32,636 nucleotides of DNA from the NCBI RefSeq assembly GCF_003244875.1, contig NZ_LXXZ01000036.1, positions 1 to 32,636 on the forward strand, given 5' to 3'. The position numbers and the translations under genes are program-made. Source of the stretch: Stenotrophomonas sepilia. Its GTDB lineage: Bacteria > Pseudomonadota > Gammaproteobacteria > Xanthomonadales > Xanthomonadaceae. Below, one piece after another: positions 7,695 to 16,610 of the stretch (position 1 is the stretch's first letter; each line of letters begins with the position of its first letter). The notes beneath the pieces were generated by a model. That model worked only from the letters and a program-made list of their open reading frames with translations, searched no databases and was not told where the DNA came from.

Positions 7695-8357
7695 ATGTCC
7701 CGAGTTCCTGCCGTTCTCTTTGCCGGCCTGCTGCTGGCCGTGCCGTCCACCGTGCCGGCGCAGTCGCGCGACGGCGGCAAGGTGGAGAAGAAGCTGTATT
7801 GCTGGAACGAGGGCAAGGAGCGGATCTGCAGCGATTCGCTGCCAACCGATGCGGTCAATCACGCCCGCGAGGAGTTCAACGCGAAGAGCGGCCTGCGCAA
7901 TGCGCAGGTCCAGCGCGCGTTGACCGACGAGGAGCGTGCCGCCGCCAGCACGGCGGCGCAGCAGCAGCAGCTGGACCTGATGGCCGAGCAGACCCGCCAG
8001 CGCACCGAACAGGCGATGCTGACCACCTATGGCAGCGAGGACGACCTGCGCCGGGTGTTCGCCGAGCGCCAGGAAGTGCTGGACAACAACCTGAAGACGG
8101 CCGAGTACAACGTCACCAGCCTGCGCGAGTCGCTGGTGGCGCTGCTGTCGGCCGCCGGTGACCGAGAACTGGCCGGCGGCAAGGTGGCCGACAAGCAGGC
8201 CGAGGCGATCCGTCAGCGGCACGTGCAGTTGCAGGCGCAGCAGCGCCTGCAGGCCGGGTTCCTGCAGCAGCAGCAGGCGCTGAAGGCGGAAATTGAAAGC
8301 ACCCTGCAGCGTTATCGCGAGCTGAAGGGCGTGGCGCCAGCGAGCCAGGCGCCGTGA
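7695..8357 (+). CDS. Periplasmic coiled-coil protein with a short DUF4124-like head
   Basis: The product has 220 residues. A signal peptide spans residues 1-22 or so (hydrophobic FAGLLLAVPSTVPA, then Q). The mature N terminus has KLYCWNEGKERICSDSLP, which resembles the start of DUF4124 domains (an aromatic/Trp strand followed by xSDxxP) with two cysteines (CWNEGKERIC) that could form a disulfide. The rest, about residues 60-215, is Gln/Glu/Arg/Ala-rich and predicted to be a long coiled coil. GGGGAAAGG lies 4 nt before the ATG at 7695. It follows pyrE closely and ends just before two SMAG-like repeats. I do not know its function; a scaffolding or envelope-stress role is only a guess. Confidence 0.75.
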   Translation: MSRVPAVLFAGLLLAVPSTVPAQSRDGGKVEKKLYCWNEGKERICSDSLPTDAVNHAREEFNAKSGLRNAQVQRALTDEERAAASTAAQQQQLDLMAEQTRQRTEQAMLTTYGSEDDLRRVFAERQEVLDNNLKTAEYNVTSLRESLVALLSAAGDRELAGGKVADKQAEAIRQRHVQLQAQQRLQAGFLQQQQALKAEIESTLQRYRELKGVAPASQAP

Positions 8358-8364
8358 TTCGCTT

Positions 8365-8434
8365 GTATAGTCGAGCCCATGCTCGGCTCCGCGTGGCCTT
8401 GGGAAAGAGCAGCCCAGCATGGGCCCGGCTGTGC
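8365..8434. repeat. Degenerate pair of SMAG-like repeats, head-out
   Basis: Two inverted elements flank a short spacer. The first (8365-8388) begins GTATAG instead of GTAGAG with arms TCGAGC/GCTCGG. The second (8411-8434) is on the other strand with a GCAC head and arms AGCCCAGC/GGGCCGGCT-like. Both heads have drifted from GTAG, suggesting an old dimer. It lies 7 nt after the stop of the coiled-coil gene and upstream of the kdp regulatory region. Confidence 0.55.
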
Positions 8435-8470
8435 AGTAGGCGGCGCCTGGTTACGGCTTGGCCCACGGAA

Positions 8471-8487
8471 TTTATGCACTCTTTACG
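8471..8487 (+). promoter_or_regulatory. Candidate KdpE operator upstream of kdpFABC
   Basis: TTTATG-CACTC-TTTACG is a direct repeat of TTTA-type hexamers with 5-nt spacing. The E. coli KdpE site has the same layout (TTTATA-N5-TTTACA); by eye 12 of 17 positions match. It lies 92 bp before the kdpF start, a suitable distance for an OmpR-family activator. The AT-rich patch stands out in a GC-rich window. I could not assign clear -35/-10 boxes downstream of it. Confidence 0.5.
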
Positions 8488-8578
8488 CGTCGGCACGGTC
8501 CGGCGCGTAGTGCGTTTATGGGCGGCAGGACGACGATGACGGCCTGAGGTGGAGGGGTTCCACCAGGACGCTATTGCA

Positions 8579-8671
8579 ATGTCCCCCTGGCTGTCGTTGT
8601 TGTGTGGCGTGCTGGTGCTGGTCGCCGCCGCCTATCTCCTTTATGTCGTGCTGCGGCCCGAGTCGTTCTGA
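8579..8671 (+). CDS. kdpF: KdpF, small subunit of the potassium pump
   Basis: This is a 30-codon frame giving one hydrophobic helix: MSPWLSLL, then CGVLVLVAAAYLLYVVL, then RPESF. E. coli KdpF is 29 residues with the same layout, ending in a short polar tail with EAF. It stabilises the KdpFABC complex in the inner membrane. It lies 12 nt upstream of kdpA, exactly where kdpF belongs. The ribosome site is weak. At 30 residues it is easily missed by gene finders. Confidence 0.85.
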   Translation: MSPWLSLLCGVLVLVAAAYLLYVVLRPESF

Positions 8672-8683
8672 GCGGAGCCTGCC

Positions 8684-10393
8684 ATGACCGAGATGCTTGT
8701 GATTATTGCCGCCAGCCTGTTGCTGGCGTGGCCGCTGGGCCTGTACCTGGCGCGGGTGATGCGCGGCACGCCGATGAGGGCCGACGTGCTGTTCAACTGG
8801 ATCGAGAAGCCGCTGTACAAGGTGTTCGGCGTCGATCCCTCGCGCGCGATGTCCTGGCGCGGCTACGTGCTGGCCTTCGTGCTGAGCAACGTGGTGGTCG
8901 CCGTACTGACCCAGGCGGTGTTCATGACCCAGGCCTGGTTGCCGTTGAACCCGGACCAGATCCCGAACATGCGCTGGGACACCGCGCTGCACACGATGAT
9001 CTCGTTCCTGACCAACACCAACCAGCAGCACTATTCGGGCCAGGCGCAGCTGTCCTACCTCTCGCAGATGACCGGCATCACCGGCCTGCAGGTGGTGACA
9101 CCGATGATGGGCCTGGCGCTGGCGGTGGCCACGCTGCGCGCGTTGTTCTCGCGTGCGCCGCAGGCTGCGGCGGCCACCAGTACCGGCGATGACCGCCAGG
9201 TGGCGGTGGGCAACTACTACGTGGACGTGGTGCGCCTGTGCGTGCGCTTCCTGTTGCCGCTGTGCCTGGTGTGGACCCTGCTGCTGACCAGCCAGGGCGT
9301 GCCGTCGACGATGGCCGGTGGCCCGCAGGCCACGCCGATCGATGCCAGCGCCGGCATGGCCGGACAGAAGCTGCCGCTGGGCCCGGTGGCGGCGATGGTC
9401 GCGGCCAAGCAGCTGGGCGCCAACGGTGGCGGCTGGTACGGCCCGAACAGCAGCTTCCCGCTGGAAAACCCGACCCCGCTGTCGAACGCGCTGGAAATCG
9501 TCGGCATCCTGCTGGTGCCGATGGCGGTGATCTTCATGATCGGTGCATTCACCGGCCGGCGCCGGTTCGGCGCCCTGGTGTTCAGCTGCATGCTGGGCAT
9601 GTCGCTGCTGTCCACCGGCGCGATGGTGTGGAGCGAAGGGCACAGTGCCAGCGCCGCCACGCCGCTGCTGATGGAAGGCAAGGAGGTGCGCTTCGGCGCC
9701 GACGGCACGGCGCTGTGGGCGGCGGTGACCACCCAGGTCTCCAACGGGTCGGTCAACGGCATGCATGACTCGCTGGCGCCGCTGAGTGGCGGCATCGCGA
9801 TGGTCAACATGCTGGTCAGCGCGATCTGGGGCGGCATCGGCTGTGGCCTGCAGCAGTTCATCGTGTACCTGCTGCTGGGCGTGTTCCTGGCCGGGTTGAT
9901 GACTGGACGTACGCCGGAACTGTTCGGCCGCAAGCTGGAGACGCCACAGGTACGCCTGCTGGCCCTGCTGGTGCTGCTGCAGCCGATCACCCTGCTGGTG
10001 TTCACCGCGATCACCCTGGCCGTGCCCGGGCTGGCCGCTACCTCCAACCCGGGCTTCCATGGCATCAGCCAGGTGTTCTACGAGTACGTCTCGGCCTACG
10101 CCAACAACGGCTCGGGCTTCGAGGGGCTGGGCGACGCCACGCTGTGGTGGAACCTGAGCTGCTCGCTGGTGCTGCTGCTGGGCCGCTTCCCGCTGCTGAT
10201 CATCCCGCTGGTGGTGGCCGCGCAGCTGGCCGCCAAGCGCCAGGCGCCGGAGTCTGCCGGCAGCCTGCAGATCGAAACCCCGACCTTCGCCCTGACCCTG
10301 GTCTCGGTGATCGTCATCCTGACCGTGCTGCAGTTCATGCCGGCGCTGGTACTCGGCCCGATCGCCGACCACCTCAGCCTGGGACTGCACTAA
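8684..10393 (+). CDS. kdpA: Potassium-transporting ATPase subunit A
   Basis: KdpA is the channel-like subunit that selects and binds potassium in the KdpFABC pump of the inner membrane. It has 569 residues (557 in E. coli) and about ten membrane helices. The four degenerate selectivity-filter loops are visible: [35 protein letters not shown] and [17 protein letters not shown] precedes the ATG at 8684. Ten bases separate it from kdpB. A 544-codon-scale antisense frame across it and beyond is a GC artefact. Confidence 0.98.
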   Translation: MTEMLVIIAASLLLAWPLGLYLARVMRGTPMRADVLFNWIEKPLYKVFGVDPSRAMSWRGYVLAFVLSNVVVAVLTQAVFMTQAWLPLNPDQIPNMRWDTALHTMISFLTNTNQQHYSGQAQLSYLSQMTGITGLQVVTPMMGLALAVATLRALFSRAPQAAAATSTGDDRQVAVGNYYVDVVRLCVRFLLPLCLVWTLLLTSQGVPSTMAGGPQATPIDASAGMAGQKLPLGPVAAMVAAKQLGANGGGWYGPNSSFPLENPTPLSNALEIVGILLVPMAVIFMIGAFTGRRRFGALVFSCMLGMSLLSTGAMVWSEGHSASAATPLLMEGKEVRFGADGTALWAAVTTQVSNGSVNGMHDSLAPLSGGIAMVNMLVSAIWGGIGCGLQQFIVYLLLGVFLAGLMTGRTPELFGRKLETPQVRLLALLVLLQPITLLVFTAITLAVPGLAATSNPGFHGISQVFYEYVSAYANNGSGFEGLGDATLWWNLSCSLVLLLGRFPLLIIPLVVAAQLAAKRQAPESAGSLQIETPTFALTLVSVIVILTVLQFMPALVLGPIADHLSLGLH

Positions 10394-10403
10394 GGACACC
10401 CCG

Positions 10404-12461
10404 ATGAGTACCCACGCAAGTTCCACCCGTAGTTCCCTTGCCCCGCGCCCTGCGCTGCTTGATGGCGCCGGCCTGCGCCGTGCGCTGGTCGAAGCAGTAC
10501 GCAAGCTCTCGCCGATGCACCTGGTGCGCAGCCCGGTGATGGCGGTGGTGATGGCCGGCACGATCGTCGCCGCCATCGTCACACTGACCGGCAATGCGCC
10601 GCTGGGCTTCGGCCTGGCGGTGACCGCGATCCTGCTGGTGACCGTGTTGTTCGGCAATTTCGCCGAAGCAGTGGCCGAGGCGCGTGGCCGTGGCCAGGCC
10701 GCATCGCTGCGCCGCGCTCGCCAGGATCTGGTGGCGCGCCGTCTGGCCGCGCCGCAGCCGGGGGCTGCGGAAACCCAGGTACCTGCCGCCGAGCTGCGCC
10801 CGGGCGACCATGTGATCGTCAGTGCCGGTGAGCTGGTGCCGGCCGATGGCGAGATCGTGCAGGGCCTGGCCACCATCAACGAGGCGGCGGTGACCGGCGA
10901 ATCCGCCCCGGTGCTGCGCGAGGCCGGTACCGACCGTTCCGGCGTGATCGGCGGCACCAAAGTACTGTCCGACCAGATCATCGTGCGGGTGACCGCCGAG
11001 CCGGGGCACAGCTTCCTGGACCGGATGATCGCGCTGGTGGAAGGTGCCAACCGTCAGAAGACGCCGAACGAGATCGCGCTGACCCTGTTGCTCGCAGCGA
11101 TGACGCTGACCTTCCTGGTGGTGGTGGCGACGCTGCCGGCGATCGGTGCGGCGGTAGGCGTGCAGGTCGATCCGCTGCTGCTGATCGCGCTGCTGGTATG
11201 CCTGATCCCGACCACCATCGGCGGGCTGCTGCCGGCCATCGGCATCGCCGGCATGAACCGTGCGCTGGCTGCCAACGTGCTGGCCAAGTCGGGCAAGGCG
11301 GTGGAAGTGGCCGGCGACGTCGACGTGCTGCTGCTGGACAAGACCGGCACCATCACCTACGGCGACCGCCAGGCCAGCCACTTCCATCCGTTGGCCGGCA
11401 TCGACGCCAGCCAGCTGCGTGAAGCGGCGCTGCTGTCCTCGCTGGCCGACCCGACCCCGGAAGGCAAGTCGATCGTACGCCTGGCGCGCGAGCAGGGTTG
11501 CGCCACCGCCGAGCCGGACCATGCCGAGTACCTGGCGTTCAGTGCACAGACCCGCATGTCCGGCGTGGACCTGGAACATGGCCGGCAGATCCGCAAGGGT
11601 GCCGCCGATGCGATCCGCGCCCACGTACAGGCGCTGGGCGGCAACGTGCCGGCGGAACTGGCCGGTCGCGTCGAGCAGGTGGCGCGCAATGGCGCCACCC
11701 CGCTGGTGGTGGCCGAGGGTCGCCACGTGCTGGGCGTGATCGAACTGTCGGACGTGGTCAAGCACGGCATGCGCGAGAAGTTCGCGCAGCTGCGCGCGAT
11801 GGGCATCCGCACGGTGATGATCACCGGCGACAACCCGCTGACCGCCGCTGCCATCGCTGCCGAAGCCGGCGTCGATGACTACATCGCCGAGGCCCGCCCG
11901 GAGGACAAACTGGCGCGCATCCGCCAGGAGCAGGCCGGCGGCCGGCTGGTGGCGATGGTGGGCGATGGCACCAACGACGCTCCCGCGCTGGCCCAGGCGG
12001 ACATCGGCCTGGCGATGAACTCCGGCACGCAGGCGGCGAAGGAGGCCGGCAACATGGTCGACCTCGATTCGGACCCGGCCAAGCTGCTGGCGGTGGTGGA
12101 GGTGGGCAAGCAGCAGCTGATCACCCGTGGCGCGCTGACCACCTTCTCGCTGGCCAACGACGTCTCCAAGTACTTCGCGATCCTGCCGGCGCTGTTTGCC
12201 GCTGCGGTTCCGGCCATGGCTGCACTGAACGTGATGCAGCTGTCGAGCCCGCGCAATGCGGTGCTGGCAGCGCTGATCTTCAACGCCCTGGTGATTCCCG
12301 CCCTGATTCCGCTCGCCCTGCGTGGCGTGCGCTTCCGCCCGGCCACCGCAACGGCGCTGCTGCGCCGGAACATGCTGGTGTACGGCCTCGGCGGCGTGCT
12401 GCTGCCGTTCGCGGCGATCAAGGCGATCGACCTCCTTCTTGTCCTGGTATTCGGCGCATGA
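10404..12461 (+). CDS. kdpB: Potassium-transporting P-type ATPase subunit B
   Basis: KdpB is the catalytic P-type ATPase subunit that hydrolyses ATP to drive potassium import. It has 685 residues (682 in E. coli). The phosphorylation site DKTGTIT has its aspartate at residue 312. The actuator loop TGES ([10 protein letters not shown]), the nucleotide-binding KGA (RKGAADAI) and the hinge [16 protein letters not shown] are all intact, and seven or so membrane helices are recognisable. The last codons overlap the kdpC start by 4 nt (ATGA), indicating translational coupling. Confidence 0.98.
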   Translation: MSTHASSTRSSLAPRPALLDGAGLRRALVEAVRKLSPMHLVRSPVMAVVMAGTIVAAIVTLTGNAPLGFGLAVTAILLVTVLFGNFAEAVAEARGRGQAASLRRARQDLVARRLAAPQPGAAETQVPAAELRPGDHVIVSAGELVPADGEIVQGLATINEAAVTGESAPVLREAGTDRSGVIGGTKVLSDQIIVRVTAEPGHSFLDRMIALVEGANRQKTPNEIALTLLLAAMTLTFLVVVATLPAIGAAVGVQVDPLLLIALLVCLIPTTIGGLLPAIGIAGMNRALAANVLAKSGKAVEVAGDVDVLLLDKTGTITYGDRQASHFHPLAGIDASQLREAALLSSLADPTPEGKSIVRLAREQGCATAEPDHAEYLAFSAQTRMSGVDLEHGRQIRKGAADAIRAHVQALGGNVPAELAGRVEQVARNGATPLVVAEGRHVLGVIELSDVVKHGMREKFAQLRAMGIRTVMITGDNPLTAAAIAAEAGVDDYIAEARPEDKLARIRQEQAGGRLVAMVGDGTNDAPALAQADIGLAMNSGTQAAKEAGNMVDLDSDPAKLLAVVEVGKQQLITRGALTTFSLANDVSKYFAILPALFAAAVPAMAALNVMQLSSPRNAVLAALIFNALVIPALIPLALRGVRFRPATATALLRRNMLVYGLGGVLLPFAAIKAIDLLLVLVFGA

Positions 12462-13108
12462 ACCGTACTGTTTCCACTTCGTCTTCCCTTCCCCGCGGAC
12501 AGAAAGCCGAGGCCCGCGTGGCGAGCCTGCAGGATGGCGCAAGCTGGCGCCCGGCGATCGGCCTGGGCCTGGCTACCCTGCTGCTGGCCGGCGCGGTCTA
12601 CGCCGGCATCGCCACCGGCTTCGCCGGCCTGGCCTACCCGACCCAGGCCGAGGGCAGCCTGCTGCGCGACGGCAACGGCCAGGTGCGCGGCTCGGCGTGG
12701 CTGGCGCAGCCGTTCACCGGTGATGGCTACTTCCAGGCGCGTCCGTCGGCGGCCAACTACGACCCGATGGCCGCGGCCGGTTCCAACATGGCGCGCAGCA
12801 ATCCCGCGCTGGCCGAGCGCGTCGCTGCCAGCACCGCTGCGGTGGCTGCACGGGAAGGTGTCGCGCCAGCGCAGGTTCCGGCCGATCTGGTAACCCAGTC
12901 CGGCGGCGGTCTCGATCCGCAGTTGTCGCCGGCCGCCGCACAGCTGCAGGTGGCGCGCGTAGCGCGTGCCCGTGGCCTGCCAGTGGAGCGCGTGCAGGCA
13001 CTGGTGCAGGCCCATACCGAAGGGCGCCAGTGGGGCCTGTTCGGCCAGCCACGGGTGAACGTGGTGACGCTGAACTTCGCGCTGGACCATGCAGCCAAGA
13101 CGCCGTGA
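12458..13108 (+). CDS. kdpC: Potassium-transporting ATPase subunit C
   Basis: KdpC is the single-span accessory subunit needed for assembly and ATP affinity of KdpFABC. It has 216 residues, about 25 more than E. coli KdpC, the surplus being a polar, Ser/Arg-rich N terminus before the membrane helix (about residues 30-48, [21 protein letters not shown]). Family motifs follow: [10 protein letters not shown] (QA..GSL), [34 protein letters not shown], and near the end [25 protein letters not shown]. The ATGA overlap with kdpB fixes the start. Confidence 0.96.
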   Translation: MNRTVSTSSSLPRGQKAEARVASLQDGASWRPAIGLGLATLLLAGAVYAGIATGFAGLAYPTQAEGSLLRDGNGQVRGSAWLAQPFTGDGYFQARPSAANYDPMAAAGSNMARSNPALAERVAASTAAVAAREGVAPAQVPADLVTQSGGGLDPQLSPAAAQLQVARVARARGLPVERVQALVQAHTEGRQWGLFGQPRVNVVTLNFALDHAAKTP

Positions 13109-13135
13109 TGCCGGGCTGTACCCGCTGCGCGCACA

Positions 13136-15820
13136 ATGGTGGCCATGACAGCGGCCCCCATGACTGATGCACGTACCCGCCAGGCCGATGCCCTGGTTGA
13201 AGGCCTGCAACGCGAAGCCGGCGGCAAGCTGACCGTGTTCCTCGGCGCGGCGCCGGGCGTGGGCAAGACCTACACCATGCTGACCCGCGCGCAGGAACAG
13301 CTGCGCCGCGGCGTCGACCTGGTGGTGGGCCTGGTGGAAACCCATGGACGCACCGATACCCAGGCCCTGTTGGAGGGCCTGCCGCAGCTGCCGCTGAAGG
13401 ACGTGGCCTATCACGGCCATGCCCTGCAGGAGATGGACCTGGATGCCGTGCTGGCACGGCATCCGGCGCTGGTGCTGGTGGATGAACTGGCCCATCGCAA
13501 TGCGCCCGGCAGCCGCCATGAGCGGCGCTGGCAGGATGTGATGGAGCTGCTGGACGCCGGCATCGACGTCTGGACCACGGTCAACATCCAGCATCTGGAA
13601 AGCCTCAACGATGTGGTGATGCGCATCACCGGCGTACGCGTCAGCGAGACCGTGCCCGACGGCGTGCTCGACCGCCTGCACGACATCGTGCTGGTCGATC
13701 TGCCGCCGCGCGAACTGATCGCTCGCCTGCAGCAGGGCAAGGTCTATGTGCCCGAACAGGCCGCACAGGCACTGCAGGCGTTCTTCTCACCGGCCAACCT
13801 GACCGCGCTGCGCGAACTGGCGATGCAGGAAGCCGCCGACCGCGTCGACAGCAGCCTGCGCGAAACCCGCGCCGCGCGTGGCGAAGGCAATCTGCCCCTG
13901 CGTCGCGGCGTTCTGGTGGCCATCGACGGGGGCGGCCAGAGCGAATACCTGGTGCGCGTGGCGCGGCGCATCGCAGAGCGCCGTGACGCGCCGTGGACGG
14001 TAGTGACCGTGCAGGGCCGGCGCCAGGACGAGGCGACCCGGCGCGAGATCGATGCGGCCTTTGCGCTGGCAAGGCGGCTGGGCGGCGACGCCGAACTGCT
14101 GCATGGATCGAGCATCGCCGATGCCCTGCTCGACCATGCCGCACACAACGGCGTGTCGACCCTGGTGCTGGGCCGGACCCGCGAACGTCCACTGGCACGG
14201 ATGTTCAACCGCACCCTGACCCAGCAGCTGATCCAGCGTGGCGCGCATTACGAGATCACCATCATCAGCACGCCACAGGCACGCGCACGCTCGCGCCGCG
14301 AGAGCCTGCTGCCGCCAATGCGCGGTATCAGTCATGAACCGGCACAAGCCCTGATCGCTACCGCGCTGGCCTGTGCGGTGGCGTGGCTGGCCGAACACTG
14401 GGTGGGCATGGCCGACCTGTCGATGGTGTTCATCGTCGCGGTGGTGCTGGTGGCTGCACGCACGCGCGCCAGCGTGGCGGTGATGGCCGCGATCCTGTGC
14501 TTCCTGGCCTACAACTTCCTGTTCATCGCGCCGCGCTTCACCTTCGCCATCGGTGCACGCCAGGGCGTGATCACCGTGTTCCTGTTCCTGGCCGCGGCAC
14601 TGGTGGCCGGGCGCCTGGCCTCGCGCCTGCGCATGCAGGTGATTGCGCTGCGTGCGGCCAACCGCCATGCGCGTGCGCGCCAGCAGCTGGGCCGTCAGCT
14701 GGCCAGCGCGGCCGGCAACGGCGAGGTGGCACAGGCGGGCCGGCATGCGCTGGAGCAGGCCCTGGACGTGCCGGCGTGGCTGCGGATCGGCACCGATACC
14801 GCCGCCGGTGGCCGCAACCAGCCTGGCGATACCGACCTGGCTGCCGCCGACTGGGCACTGCGCCACGGCCAGCCCAGTGGGCGCTTCACCGATACCCTGG
14901 CCGGTGCGCAATGGTGGTTCCTGCCGTTGCTGGACGGCGAAGACCGTGCGATCGGCGTGGCCGGCCTGTACCTGCCCGGCGCACAGGCGCGCCTGCTGCC
15001 CGAACAGCGGCAGCTGGCCGAAGCGATGGTCGATGACATCGCACAGGCCGCGCTGCGTACCCGGCTGGTGGCGGAACTGGAGCAGGCACACGTCAGCAAC
15101 GAGACCGAGCGGCTGCGCTCGGCGCTGCTCTCCTCGGTGTCGCACGACCTGCGCTCGCCATTGGCGGCGATGATCGGGTCGGCCGACAGCCTGGCCAGCT
15201 ACGGTGCGGCCATGGATACAGCCGATCGCCGTGCTTTGCTGGACACCATCCTGGTCGAGGGCGAACGGCTGGACCGCTACATCCAGAATCTGCTGGACAT
15301 GACCCGGCTGGGTCATGAAGGGCTGAAGATCAACCGCGACTGGATCGGCGTGGACGAGCTGATCGGCTCGGCGGCACGGCGCCTGCAGCGCTACCAGCCA
15401 AAGGTGCGGCTGGAGCTGGACATCCCAGCCACGCTGGCACCGATCTGGGTGCACCCGGCGCTGGTCGAACAGGCCGTGTTCAACGTGATGGAGAACGCGG
15501 CCAAGTTCTCGCCGCCCGACGCCGCCGTGCAGGTACAGGCGCGCGAGCTGGACGGCCAGCTGCGCATCGACGTGATCGATGCCGGCCCCGGCATTCCCGA
15601 TGACGAGCGCGCGCGCATCTTCGACATGTTCTACAGCGTCGAGCGTGGCGACCGGGGCCGCCACGGCACCGGCCTGGGCCTGACCATCTGCCAGGGCATG
15701 ATCGGCGCACATGGCGGCAGCGTGCAGGCGCTGCCCGGACGCGACGGTCGCGGTACCCTGATCCGCATCACCCTGCCCCTGCTCAAGCCAGCCTCCCACG
15801 ATGAGCCCGACCCCGATTGA
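13136..15820 (+). CDS. kdpD: Osmosensitive potassium-channel sensor histidine kinase KdpD
   Basis: KdpD is the inner-membrane sensor that phosphorylates KdpE when potassium is limiting. Domains in order: N-terminal KdpD domain with Walker A GAAPGVGKT (residues 37-45) and LVDELAHRNAPGSRHERRW in the following part; a Usp-like domain (about 255-375); four close membrane helices (about 405-500); a GAF-like region; HisKA with H670 (SHDLRSPLA); and HATPase with NVMENAAKFS, DAGPGIPDDE and GTGLGLTICQG. With the ATG at 13136 the protein is 894 residues, the same as E. coli KdpD. ATGs at 13145 and 13160 are alternatives; none has a good ribosome site. It follows kdpC by 27 nt and overlaps kdpE by 20 nt. 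Confidence 0.97.
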   Translation: MVAMTAAPMTDARTRQADALVEGLQREAGGKLTVFLGAAPGVGKTYTMLTRAQEQLRRGVDLVVGLVETHGRTDTQALLEGLPQLPLKDVAYHGHALQEMDLDAVLARHPALVLVDELAHRNAPGSRHERRWQDVMELLDAGIDVWTTVNIQHLESLNDVVMRITGVRVSETVPDGVLDRLHDIVLVDLPPRELIARLQQGKVYVPEQAAQALQAFFSPANLTALRELAMQEAADRVDSSLRETRAARGEGNLPLRRGVLVAIDGGGQSEYLVRVARRIAERRDAPWTVVTVQGRRQDEATRREIDAAFALARRLGGDAELLHGSSIADALLDHAAHNGVSTLVLGRTRERPLARMFNRTLTQQLIQRGAHYEITIISTPQARARSRRESLLPPMRGISHEPAQALIATALACAVAWLAEHWVGMADLSMVFIVAVVLVAARTRASVAVMAAILCFLAYNFLFIAPRFTFAIGARQGVITVFLFLAAALVAGRLASRLRMQVIALRAANRHARARQQLGRQLASAAGNGEVAQAGRHALEQALDVPAWLRIGTDTAAGGRNQPGDTDLAAADWALRHGQPSGRFTDTLAGAQWWFLPLLDGEDRAIGVAGLYLPGAQARLLPEQRQLAEAMVDDIAQAALRTRLVAELEQAHVSNETERLRSALLSSVSHDLRSPLAAMIGSADSLASYGAAMDTADRRALLDTILVEGERLDRYIQNLLDMTRLGHEGLKINRDWIGVDELIGSAARRLQRYQPKVRLELDIPATLAPIWVHPALVEQAVFNVMENAAKFSPPDAAVQVQARELDGQLRIDVIDAGPGIPDDERARIFDMFYSVERGDRGRHGTGLGLTICQGMIGAHGGSVQALPGRDGRGTLIRITLPLLKPASHDEPDPD

Positions 15821-16514
15821 TGCCAGCGTGCCGGCCGCACGCGTGCTGGTGATCGACGATGAAACCCAGATCCGCCGGTTCCTGGACATCAGCCTGCGCG
15901 CGCAGGGCTACCAGGTGCGGCAGGCCGCCACCGGCCAGGAAGGCCTGCAGCTGGCCGCCAGCGAAGACATGGACCTGGTGATCCTGGACATTGGCCTGCC
16001 GGACATGGAAGGCCATGAGGTCCTGGAACAGCTGCGCCAGTGGAGCCAGGTGCCGGTGATCATGCTGACCGTGCGCGCCGGCGAAGCCGAGAAGGTGCGC
16101 GCACTGGATACCGGCGCCAACGACTATGTGACCAAGCCGTTCGGCACGCAGGAGCTGATGGCGCGCGTGCGGGCGCTGCTGCGCACGCGCAGCGTGCCGA
16201 CCGATGGCACGCCGCCGGTGTTCGACGATGGCCACCTGCACGTGGACCTGGTGCGTCGCGAAGTCGCCCTGCAGGGTGAACCGGTGGCGTTGACCCGCAA
16301 GGAATACGCGCTGCTGTCGCTGCTGCTGCGCAATGCCGGGCGGGTGGTGACCCAGCCGCAGATCCTGCAGGAGATCTGGGGGCCGACCCACCAGCACGAC
16401 ACCCACTACCTGCGCATCCTGGTCGGCAAGCTGCGGCACAAGCTGGGCGATTCGGCGCTGGATTCGCGCTACCTGTTCACCGAGCCGGGCGTGGGGTTGC
16501 GGTTCAAGGGGTAG
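15801..16514 (+). CDS. kdpE: OmpR-family response regulator KdpE
   Basis: KdpE is the transcription activator of the kdp operon. The receiver has the acidic pair D19/D20 (VIDDE), phospho-acceptor D63 (LVILDIGLPD), the switch Thr (MLTVR) and conserved Lys (YVTKPF). The C-terminal winged helix is typical of OmpR/PhoB proteins (LTRKEYALLSLLLRNAGRVVT, then QILQEIWG and HYLRILVGKLRHKL). The length is 237 residues (225 in E. coli), the extra being a short N-terminal tail. It overlaps kdpD by 20 nt, so the pair is co-translated. Its TAG stop is the TAG of a GTAG repeat head. Confidence 0.97.
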   Translation: MSPTPIDASVPAARVLVIDDETQIRRFLDISLRAQGYQVRQAATGQEGLQLAASEDMDLVILDIGLPDMEGHEVLEQLRQWSQVPVIMLTVRAGEAEKVRALDTGANDYVTKPFGTQELMARVRALLRTRSVPTDGTPPVFDDGHLHVDLVRREVALQGEPVALTRKEYALLSLLLRNAGRVVTQPQILQEIWGPTHQHDTHYLRILVGKLRHKLGDSALDSRYLFTEPGVGLRFKG

Positions 16515-16584
16515 TGCCGGCCGCTGGCCGGCAACTGCAGGGTGTGTGAGGTTCATGGGCTTGCCGGCCTGCGGCCGGCACTAC
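16511..16584. repeat. SMAG dimer, head-out, overlapping the kdpE stop
   Basis: Two SMAG units face each other: GTAGTGCCGGCC... from 16511 and its mirror ending ...GGCCGGCACTAC at 16584. Each folds into its own GCCGGCC-type hairpin, and together they can form a long cruciform-like structure. The first GTAG supplies the stop codon of kdpE. It sits between the convergent ends of kdpE and the mutase gene and may act as a bidirectional transcript end or stabiliser. Confidence 0.85.
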
Positions 16585-16610
16585 CCATTCTGCTGCAGCT
16601 TCCAAAGGGG

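Noticed and set aside
8516..11050. 844-codon open frame antisense to kdpF/kdpA/kdpB
   Set aside because: The frame mirrors kdp codon structure in a GC-rich genome; its product is low-complexity (His/Gln/Arg-rich) without family motifs, while the plus strand encodes KdpA and KdpB unambiguously.
10374..12542. 722-codon frame antisense to kdpB
   Set aside because: Shadow of kdpB; the translated product is His/Arg/Gln-rich and lacks any recognisable domain or ribosome site.
13787..15889. 700-codon frame antisense to kdpD
   Set aside because: Shadow of kdpD; composition biased as expected from third-position GC.
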